Assembly (NCBI GenBank): GCA_016713135.1
Contig: JADJPR010000002.1
Coordinates: 124,001-188,000 of the forward strand
Length of the DNA stretch: 64,000 bases
Direction: 5' to 3'
From: Rhodanobacteraceae bacterium
Lineage (GTDB): Bacteria; Pseudomonadota; Gammaproteobacteria; Xanthomonadales; SZUA-5
Shown here: piece after piece, positions 58,010 through 64,000 of the stretch
Position numbering within the stretch: the stretch's first letter is position 1
Layout: every line of letters starts with the position of its first letter
Notes under the pieces: generated by a model
Told to the model about the DNA's origin: nothing
What the model saw: the letters and a program-made list of their open reading frames with translations, nothing else
The model's database searches: none
Program-made: the position numbers and the translations under genes

Positions 58010-58043
58010 CCCGGGGTACGCGCGCAGCGCGTTCCCCGGGTAC
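58006..58043. repeat. REP-like palindrome headed by GTAGCCC
   Basis: GTAGCCCGGGGTACGCGCGC is followed by AGCGCGTTCCCCGGGTACT. The stem is CCCGGGG/CCCCGGG with an inner ACGCGC/GCGCGT. The TAG of its GTAG head serves as the stop codon of the diguanylate cyclase. Confidence 0.8.
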
Positions 58044-58100
58044 TTGGCGACCCTGCTTGGACTGCGCCGACCGTCAGGCGCAAAGCCAAAAAGAGCCTGG

Positions 58101-58218
58101 AACGCAAAGGACGCAAAGACGGCAAAGGGCGCAAAGGAGAGCATCGAATTGAAGCGTCCTCGGCCAGGCCCAGACTCCCTCGGCTTCCTTGCTTGCTGCC
58201 CTTTGCGTCTTTGCGTCG
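58101..58218. repeat. iterated-word inverted repeat, CAAAGGACG family (R18, diverged)
   Basis: The left arm (58101-58139) repeats CGCAAAGGA and GGCAAAGGGCGCAAAGGAG. The right arm (58197-58218) is shorter, CCTTTGCGTCTTTGCGTCG. It is the most degraded member of the family. Confidence 0.7.
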
Positions 58219-58250
58219 AGGGCTCCTGATCCAGCTCCTCGGCCAGCGAC

Positions 58251-58835
58251 TCAGCCCAGCGGGCGCACCCCGAACAGCCAGCCGTGCAGCCAGAAGGCGA
58301 ACACCGCCCAGACCGCGGTGCCGATTGCCCAGGCGAGCGCATCACGCTGCCAGCCACGCGCCGGGTAGCCGCGTCCCAGGCGCCGGTCCTCGCGGCGCGA
58401 ATGCACGTAGAGCAGCACCGCCCACAGCCCGAAACTGCCGAAAAGCACCACATCCGCGAGCATGCCGTTGGCCAGCAGGTGCGCCAGCGCCCAGACCTTG
58501 GTGCCGAGCACCATCGGGTGCCCGACGCGCGCCTTGAGCCAGGTGCGGGTCACGTACTTGGACGCCACCAGCAGGGCGAAGGCCGGAAGCATCAGCAGCG
58601 CCGCCAGGTGGCGCGTCCACAGCGGCGGCGCATACAGCAACACCGCCTCCGCGCGCGACTCGCGCCAGCCGATGACGATCAGCACCAGCCCGGCCAGCGA
58701 GAGCAGCGAATACACGCCCTTCCAGCCATTGGCGCCCAGCCGCGCGACCATCGCCGCGCGCCAGCCCGGCGCCAGCATCCCGAGCGAGTGCACGCCCAGG
58801 AACAGCAGCAAACCCACCACCAGCCAGATGCTCAT
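58251..58835 (-). CDS. NnrU-family membrane protein
   Basis: The 194-residue integral membrane protein has about six helices: MSIWLVVGLLLFLGVHSLGM, GVYSLLSLAGLVLIVIGWRE, HLAALLMLPAFALLVASKYV, VWALAHLLANGMLADVVLFG, FGLWAVLLYVHSRRED, and the helix near ALAWAIGTAVWAVFAFWLHG. The central segment WLKARVGHPMVLGTKVWALA is the NnrU signature. NnrU was first linked to nitric-oxide/nitrite metabolism, but its activity is unknown. The start overlaps the stop of the GFA gene (ATGA), so the two are coupled. Confidence 0.9.
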   Translation of the reverse strand: MSIWLVVGLLLFLGVHSLGMLAPGWRAAMVARLGANGWKGVYSLLSLAGLVLIVIGWRESRAEAVLLYAPPLWTRHLAALLMLPAFALLVASKYVTRTWLKARVGHPMVLGTKVWALAHLLANGMLADVVLFGSFGLWAVLLYVHSRREDRRLGRGYPARGWQRDALAWAIGTAVWAVFAFWLHGWLFGVRPLG

Positions 58836-59356
58836 CGTCCCGCCTCCTGCGCTTGCGCCCCGCGCCAGGCGCGGATCGCCGGCAGCAGCGCCTCGCGCCG
58901 CGCCAGGCTGTCGGCGCGCCAGACTGTTTTCGCGTCGTAGTACTCGTCGAAAGCCGGCGCGCCGGGCGGCAACTGCACCCAGGGCTGCTTGCTCGCCACG
59001 AAGATGTGCACATCCGGCGACAGCCGGTCCGGATCGTCCAGGGTGCCCACCCGCACGAACTTGAAGAAGGGCCCGCCGCCGCTGTAGTGACTCCACAGCG
59101 CCAGCCGGCACACCGGACACCGCGCGACCTGCTGCCCACGCCCGCTGGCCGAGGGTGTCAGCACCATCTCCGGCTCACCCGCGAGCGTCTCCACCCGATC
59201 GCTCTCGATCATCGCGTTCAGCGCGAAGGCACTGCCCGTCTCCCGCTGGCACCAGCGACAGTGGCAGCAGTGCACGATCAGCGGCGCGCCGGTCATGCGG
59301 TAGCGGATCGCGCGGCAGTCGCAGCCGCCGTCCAGCGTCAACATCCCATCGCCCAT
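58832..59356 (-). CDS. GFA-family (glutathione-dependent formaldehyde-activating type) protein
   Basis: The 174-residue product has the Cys pattern of the Mss4-like GFA fold: GGCDCRAIRYR, HCCHCRWCQRETGSAF and RCPVCRLALWSH. The C-terminal part PDVHIFVASKQPWVQLPPGA is normal for the family. Members bind zinc, and a few bind or activate S-hydroxymethylglutathione. For most, the substrate is unknown. The ATG at 59356 has GGAGGCGGAG just upstream. It is co-transcribed with nnrU. Confidence 0.9.
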   Translation of the reverse strand: MGDGMLTLDGGCDCRAIRYRMTGAPLIVHCCHCRWCQRETGSAFALNAMIESDRVETLAGEPEMVLTPSASGRGQQVARCPVCRLALWSHYSGGGPFFKFVRVGTLDDPDRLSPDVHIFVASKQPWVQLPPGAPAFDEYYDAKTVWRADSLARREALLPAIRAWRGAQAQEAGR

Positions 59357-59508
59357 CTCCGCCTCCCTTCTGCCTGCCCATCCCCCAAGCATCCATCCGC
59401 ACGGCCGCAAACGCCACTGCCGAATCCAGGCGCGCACCGCCAACGCCCAAGCGGCTATGATCCGCGGCGCCGAAGGGCCGCCAGAATTAGCGGCATACTT
59501 GCAGCACC

Positions 59509-59598
59509 GGAGGGATGGCAGAGCGGTTGATTGCACCGGTCTTGAAAACCGGCGGCCCCGAAAGTGGCCCGTGGGTTCGAATCCCACTCCCTCCGCCA
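59509..59598 (+). tRNA. tRNA-Ser(TGA)
   Basis: It starts GGAGGGATGGCAGAGCGGTT, with anticodon loop CTTGAAA (anticodon TGA), a long variable arm (CGGCCCCGAAAGTGGCCCGT region), and a T-arm GGTTCGAATCC. The acceptor TCCCTCC is followed by GCCA with encoded CCA. It is 90 nt and reads UCA/UCG codons. Its last 18-19 bases are repeated 77 bp downstream. Confidence 0.97.
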
Positions 59599-59657
59599 AA
59601 TCCGAGAGGGCGCGAGCGCAGCGAGTCCGCAGGACGCGGGCCAGGACGGCCCGCGCC

Positions 59658-59676
59658 ATCCCACGCCCTCCGCCAA
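59658..59676 (+). repeat. direct repeat of the tRNA-Ser 3' end (att-like)
   Basis: ATCCCACGCCCTCCGCCAA matches the tRNA 3' end ATCCCACTCCCTCCGCCAA (59581-59599) at 18 of 19 positions. The copies are 77 bp apart in direct orientation, as left by site-specific integration into a tRNA gene. The restriction-modification locus begins 90 bp further on. No integrase is visible in the window. Confidence 0.65.
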
Positions 59677-59766
59677 CCACGTATCGCCCCGACTTCATCG
59701 AGCAACTGACACGAGCTTGCCTGCAGCCTGTCGTTAACCTCGACACCGGAACAGGACCCGCCGCGC

Positions 59767-62250
59767 ATGCATTGGATTGCCCCCACCGAGAAGAACTCCG
59801 CCGCCGTCTCGCTCGAAAAGCGCCTGTGGGACGCTGCGGATCAGTTCCGCGCCAACTCGGGGCTGAAGGCGCAGGAGTACTCGGGGCCGATCCTGGGCTT
59901 GATCTTCCTGCGCTTTGCGGAGGTGCGGTTTGCCGCGCAGCGGGCGAAGCTGGAGGCGGCGGGGACGTCCTCGCGCCGCGGCAGTCGGGTCGATGAGCCC
60001 ACGGCTTACCACGCGGACAACGTGCTCTACCTGGCGCCGGAGGCGCGCTTCGACTACCTGCTGACGCTGCCGGAGGCGGCGGACATCGGCGGCAAGGTCA
60101 ATGCGGCGATGCGTGAGGTGGAGCGGCACAACCCGCAGTTGGCGGGTGTGCTGCCGAAGACCTTCAATCTGTTCACCGGCACGCTGCTGAAGGAGTTGCT
60201 GAAGAAGATCTCGGAGATCCCGGCCACGCTGGACTTCGATGCCTTCGGCCGGATCTACGAGTATTTCCTCGGCGAGTTCGCGATGAGCGAGGGCCAGGGC
60301 GGCGGGGAGTTCTACACCCCAAGCAGCATCGTGCAGTTGCTCGCGCAGGTGATTGAGCCCTACCACGGCCGCATCCTCGATCCCGCCTGCGGCTCGGGCG
60401 GCATGTTCGTGCAGTCGGCGCGCTTCGTGGCGGAGCATCAGCGCAATCCGGCCGCGGAGCTGTCCATCTGCGGCGTGGAGAAGACCGACGAGACCGGCCG
60501 CCTGTGCCGCCTGAACCTGGCGGTGCACGGGCTGGAGGGCGACATCCGCCACGGCGGCAACGTCAACAGCTACTACGACGATCCGCACGCGGCCACTGGC
60601 GCTTTCGACTTCGTGCTGGCCAACCCGCCGTTCAACGTGAATGCGGTGGACAAGGAGCGGCTCAAGGACATGGTCGGCCCCGGCCGGCGCTTTCCCTTCG
60701 GCCTGCCGCGCACCGACAACGCCAACTACCTGTGGATCCAGCTCTTCTACTCGGCGCTCAACGTCATCGGCCGCGCCGGCTTCGTGATGGCCAACTCGGC
60801 CTCCGACGCGCGCGCCAGCGAGCAGGAACTGCGCCAGAAACTGATCGAGGCGCGCGCGGTGGACGTGATGGTCGCCGTCGGCCCGAACATGTTCTACACG
60901 GTCACGCTGCCCTGCACCTTGTGGTTTTTGGACCGCAGCAAGGTCGGCACCGCGCGCGCCGAGACCGTGCTCTTCATCGACGCCCGCCACATCTACCGCC
61001 AGGTGGACCGCGCCCACCGCGACTGGACACCGGCGCAGATCGGCTTCATCGCCAACCTCGTGCGCCTCTACCGCGGCGAGGCCCCCGACCTGACCCTCGG
61101 CGGCGCGGAAACCGCGGCCAAGCTGACCGAGCATTTCTCCCCTCTCCCCCCGGGAGAGGGGCCGGGGGTGAGGGCGCCTTCAGTCACCACTTCCCGCCGA
61201 GACATTCCCGCCGAGCACATCACGTTCGCCCGCGAACTCAGGCAACGGCAAACCGACGCCGAGAGTCTGGTTTGGTCCCTGCTGCGCGATCGCCGCCTCG
61301 CTGGTTTCAAATTTCGCCGACAGCATCCGCATCCACCGTACATCCTCGACTTCTATTGCCACGAAGCGCGGCTTTGCATCGAACTGGATGGTGGCCAGCA
61401 CGCGGAACAGGCCGTTCGGGATGCGAAGCGCGACCAGACGCTCAGTGAGTCCGGTGTACGGACGCTACGCTTCTGGAACAACGACGTTCTGGTGCAAACC
61501 GAAGCCGTACTGGAATCCATCTGGAACGCGCTGCATGCGCCCCTTCCAGCCCTTTCGCCCTCACCCCCAACCCCTCTCCCGAGGGGAGAGGGGCTTGTTT
61601 ATCGCGACAAGCGGTGGGCCTTGAATGGCGGACCATTCGGATCGAAGCTCTCAACTAGGCACTATGCTGATTCCGGCGTACCGGTGATTCGCGGCACGAA
61701 CATCTCGGGGAGCGCTCGATTCTCATTCGAGGATTTCGTATGGGTTTCGGAGGAAAAAGCAGACGAGCTTCTTCCGAATAACGCTCACCCAGGTGATTTG
61801 GTTTTCACACAGCGAGGGACAATTGGCCAAGTTGGGCTTATTCCACTCGACTCACCATTCAGACGCTTCGTCATCTCTCAGAGCCAGATGAAACTAACGC
61901 CTGACCCTCTCCAGGCAGACGCACTTTTCCTTTACTACTTCTTCTCGTCTCCCAGCACGGTTCAGACGATCCAGAACCTTGCATTCGCCTCTGGCGTTCC
62001 GCACATCAACTTGGAGATTCTTCGGAATTTCGAGGTGTCACTCCCCCCCCTTCAGATCCAGCAGCGCATCGCAGGCATCCTGTCGGCCTACGACGAACTG
62101 ATCGAAAACAGCCAGCGGCGCATCAAGATCCTGGAGTCGATGGCCCGCGCCCTCTATCGCGAGTGGTTCGTCCACTTCCGCTTCCCCGGCTCCGAGTCCA
62201 TCCCCCGCATCCCTTCCCCCTCGGCGAGATTCCGCTGGGGTGGGAGGTGA
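59767..62250 (+). CDS. HsdM-DUF559-HsdS fusion of a type I restriction-modification system
   Basis: The 827-residue protein joins three parts. Residues 1-457 are a type I N6-adenine methyltransferase (HsdM): N-terminal helical domain, SAM motif DPACGSGG (205-212), catalytic NPPF (286-289). Residues about 472-590 are a DUF559/Vsr-like PD-(D/E)XK nuclease domain with acidic residues Asp528 (ILDFYC), Glu539 and Asp541 (IELDGGQH). Residues about 613-815 are an HsdS target-recognition and coiled-coil region (WALNGGPFGSKLSTRHYADS; DELIENSQRRIKILESMARA). The usual C-terminus of HsdM, the HsdM/HsdS gene boundary and the start of HsdS are missing. The nuclease segment is bounded by 38-bp inverted repeats that are themselves translated (SPLPPGEGPGVR; SPPTPLPRGEG). 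The frame ends early at 62250 because of a frameshift in hsdS. Confidence 0.88.
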   Translation: MHWIAPTEKNSAAVSLEKRLWDAADQFRANSGLKAQEYSGPILGLIFLRFAEVRFAAQRAKLEAAGTSSRRGSRVDEPTAYHADNVLYLAPEARFDYLLTLPEAADIGGKVNAAMREVERHNPQLAGVLPKTFNLFTGTLLKELLKKISEIPATLDFDAFGRIYEYFLGEFAMSEGQGGGEFYTPSSIVQLLAQVIEPYHGRILDPACGSGGMFVQSARFVAEHQRNPAAELSICGVEKTDETGRLCRLNLAVHGLEGDIRHGGNVNSYYDDPHAATGAFDFVLANPPFNVNAVDKERLKDMVGPGRRFPFGLPRTDNANYLWIQLFYSALNVIGRAGFVMANSASDARASEQELRQKLIEARAVDVMVAVGPNMFYTVTLPCTLWFLDRSKVGTARAETVLFIDARHIYRQVDRAHRDWTPAQIGFIANLVRLYRGEAPDLTLGGAETAAKLTEHFSPLPPGEGPGVRAPSVTTSRRDIPAEHITFARELRQRQTDAESLVWSLLRDRRLAGFKFRRQHPHPPYILDFYCHEARLCIELDGGQHAEQAVRDAKRDQTLSESGVRTLRFWNNDVLVQTEAVLESIWNALHAPLPALSPSPPTPLPRGEGLVYRDKRWALNGGPFGSKLSTRHYADSGVPVIRGTNISGSARFSFEDFVWVSEEKADELLPNNAHPGDLVFTQRGTIGQVGLIPLDSPFRRFVISQSQMKLTPDPLQADALFLYYFFSSPSTVQTIQNLAFASGVPHINLEILRNFEVSLPPLQIQQRIAGILSAYDELIENSQRRIKILESMARALYREWFVHFRFPGSESIPRIPSPSARFRWGGR
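61139..61593 (+). mobile_element. DUF559 nuclease cassette with 38-bp inverted repeats
   Basis: The 455-bp unit has ends CCCCTCTCCCCCCGGGAGAG (61139 onward) and GAGGGGAGAGGGG (to 61593). The full left repeat 61139-61176 and right repeat 61556-61593 are reverse complements with a few changes, and each can form its own hairpin. Between them is one DUF559 domain that reads ARELRQRQTDAESLVWSLLR and then the nuclease core. The unit length keeps the HsdM and HsdS frames joined. Such boundaries suggest a mobile or homing-type endonuclease cassette. No target-site duplication could be recognised. Confidence 0.75.
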
Positions 62251-62837
62251 CGACGGTAGCCGAGGCATTCGCGATCTCCGGCGGTGGAACGCCATCACGA
62301 AAGGAAGTGGGCTTCTGGGAAGGCGGCACAATTCAGTGGTACTCACCAAGCGACCTGACCGGCGCAGGCGCGATGTTCATGGACGATTCCAGCGACCACA
62401 TTACCGAGCGCGGACTCGCGCAGAGCTCGGCGCGAATGTTCCCTGCGCGCAGCGTGATGCTCACCAGTCGGGCCACCATTGGAGCAATCGCGATCAACAC
62501 GCATGAGGCTTGCACCAACCAAGGCTTCATCACCTGCCTGCCGAACGAGCGCGTGCCGCTCTACTTCCTTTTCCACTGGCTGACGGAAAACGTGCCGACG
62601 TTTCAGCGGATGGCGTCGGGCGCGACCTTCAAGGAAATCAGTCGAGGCGTTTTCAAGACCATCTCGTTTTTGCAGCCACCGGGCCGACTCGTCGAGCGGT
62701 TTGAAGCCATCGCCGGGCCGATGGCCGAACAAATTCTCGCGCTCCAGCGTCAAACCCAAAACCTACGCCGCACCCGCGACCTGCTGCTGCCCCGCCTTCT
62801 CTCGGGCCAGATCGATGTGGAGGCCCTCGCGCCATGA
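62163..62837 (+). pseudogene. distal half of HsdS, out of frame with the fusion
   Basis: From about 62200 the second target-recognition domain continues in another frame: FPLGEIPLGWEVTTVAEAFA, then SRATIGAIAINTHEACTNQG and the C-terminal coiled region LQRQTQNLRRTRDLLLPRLL. The frame change is one base and falls in a C-rich stretch (TCCCCCGCATCCCTTCCCCC). With it repaired, the HsdS part would run on to the TGA at 62837, which overlaps the next gene's ATG. Either a real loss of the second recognition half, phase variation, or a sequence error. Confidence 0.85.
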
Positions 62838-64000
62838 TGCGCACCGCCGAAGACCTGCTGCAGGAACTCGCCGCGCTCGACGAGTCGCACCGCATCGAGG
62901 CCAAGCAGGCACGCCAGGTCGACCGCTCGATCATGGAAACGGTGTGCGCCTTCGCCAATGAACCTGGCCTTGGCGGTGGCTATCTGCTGCTGGGCGTGAG
63001 CCGCGACCCGCAGGACCTGTTCTCCAACGCCTACCGGGTGGACGGCATCGTCGATCCGGACCAGTTGCAGTCGGACCTTGCGAGCCAGTGCGCCGTCGTC
63101 TTCAACCGGCCCATCCGGCCGCGGGTGTCGGTCGAAGCACTGAATGGCAAGACCGTCGTGGTGGTCTTCGTGCCTGAGGCGGCGCCCACCGAAAAGCCGA
63201 TCTTCATCCAGAACCTGGGGTTGCCACGCGGCGCTTTCCGGCGCGTCGGCCCGACCGACCAGGAGGGAACGGAAGACGATCTGGTGGCTTTGTACGCCGG
63301 GCACCAGGCGGATACCTTCGACGCGGCCGTGTTGCCCGATGCCGACATGAGCGACATCGATCCCGCCGCCATCAATGACTACCGGCAGCAACGCCGTGCG
63401 ATTAATCCGGACGCCGAGGAATTGGCCTGGTCGGACGACGACCTGTTGCGCGCGCTGGGTTGTGCCAAGCGCGAGAACGGCCTGCTCAAGCCGACGGTGG
63501 CCGGCATCGTGCTGTTCGGGTCGACCATGGCCCTGCGCCGCTGCTTTCCGATGATGCGCATCGACTACATCCGGGTGCCTGGCCGGCAATGGGTGGAGAA
63601 CCCGGATCACCGCTTCGACACCCTGGAGATCCGCGCGCCGCTGTTCACCGCCATCCGCCGCGCCACCAGCACGGTGCGCGACGAACTGCTCCAGTCCTTC
63701 TCGCTGCCCGAAGGCGCCCTGGCGCGCGAAGACGAACCCGCGCTGCCGCTGCGGGTGATCCGCGAGGCCATCGTCAACGCCGTAATGCACCGCAGCTACC
63801 GCATCCACGGCGCAATCCAGATCATCCGTTACGCCACGGCTCGGAAACCCGCAACCCGCGCATTGCCGCCGTGCTGCACGAGGTGAACATCGCCGAGACC
63901 AAGGGCAGCGGCATTCGCGCCATGCGCGAACTGATGCTCGCCCACGACCTGTTGCCTCCCACTTTCGAGTCGTCGCGCCCTGACCAGTTTGTCGCCACCT
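62834..64000 (+). pseudogene. AlbA_2/COG2865-type ATP-binding protein with internal deletion (partial at window end)
   Basis: The first part (MMRTAEDLLQELAALDESHR) is a Schlafen AlbA_2-like domain (IEAKQARQVDRSIMETVCAF; GGGYLLLGVSR), continuing to a GHKL-type region (LPLRVIREAIVNAVMHRSYR). At about 63837 the frame breaks. Resuming two frames on, the sequence reads GSETRNPRIAAVLHEVNIAE then TKGSGIRAMRELMLAHDLLP to the window edge. About 60 bp appear lost between two similar sites (GGCTCG and CGCAACCC), consistent with deletion by recombination between short repeats. Such genes often sit between hsdS and hsdR in type I loci, so hsdR may lie beyond the edge. Confidence 0.8.

Overview
The window is a high-GC chromosomal segment (about two-thirds G+C by eye) from a gammaproteobacterium. 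The gene content and order fit the Lysobacterales/Xanthomonadales best: a TAT-type Rieske/cytochrome b pair, tRNA-Ser–ffs–dnaX–ybaB–recR, a KdkA-type lipopolysaccharide-core kinase, divergent proB/proA and asnS, and REP palindromes headed by GTAG or GTGGGAG. I cannot name a genus. A run of 90 consecutive G between pstA and pstB looks like a two-colour Illumina artefact, so the source is probably a draft or metagenomic assembly. Some of the single-base frameshifts noted here may be assembly errors for the same reason.

Layout. 1-5.5 kb: cytochrome bc1 (petB partial, petA), aroQ, accB/accC and prmA. 5.5-9.6 kb: a small kinase, two MITE-like copies, a DUF4442 gene, murU/djlA and rpe. 10-18 kb: a PdsR-like response regulator, a DUF3426 protein, and the phosphate regulon (pstS-pstC-pstA-pstB-phoU, with a divergent phosphate-type porin and a Pho box between them). 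18-27 kb: proBA, asnS, an IscA-type protein, a DUF6265-cyclophilin fusion, a Gly/Cys-rich membrane protein and a YkvA-type protein. 27-35 kb: a three-gene RND efflux operon. 35-37.4 kb: two small cytochromes c, then a dead IS630-type element next to a related MITE. 37.5-41.2 kb: hinT, recR, ybaB, dnaX, ffs (SRP RNA) and tRNA-Ser(GGA). 41.4-46.2 kb: moaA/C/D/E with a metallo-hydrolase, kdkA and a divergent heptosyltransferase. 46.3-50.3 kb: an aldehyde dehydrogenase/DUF779 pair divergent from an AcoR-type sigma-54 activator, with a good -24/-12 promoter and a palindromic candidate enhancer. 50.4-58 kb: a HAD phosphatase, a Tiki/EreA-like protein, a LytTR two-component pair and a propeller-sensor diguanylate cyclase. 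58-64 kb: NnrU, a GFA-family protein, tRNA-Ser(TGA) with a duplicated 3' end, then a type I restriction-modification locus.

Two things stand out. First, the restriction locus encodes a single polypeptide in which the HsdM methyltransferase is joined in frame to a DUF559 (Vsr-like, PD-(D/E)XK) nuclease and then to the HsdS target-recognition subunit. The nuclease segment is a compact 455-bp unit bounded by 38-bp inverted repeats. The distal half of HsdS and the following AlbA_2-type gene are frame-disrupted.

Second, 18 intergenic gaps carry long inverted repeats whose arms are iterated short words, in five recurring word families, often enclosing REP palindromes. Several sit inside operons (accB-accC, phoU-pstB, the RND genes). 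The inverted repeats of the DUF559 unit have the same iterated-word, hairpin-forming style, which suggests, without proving, a link between the two.
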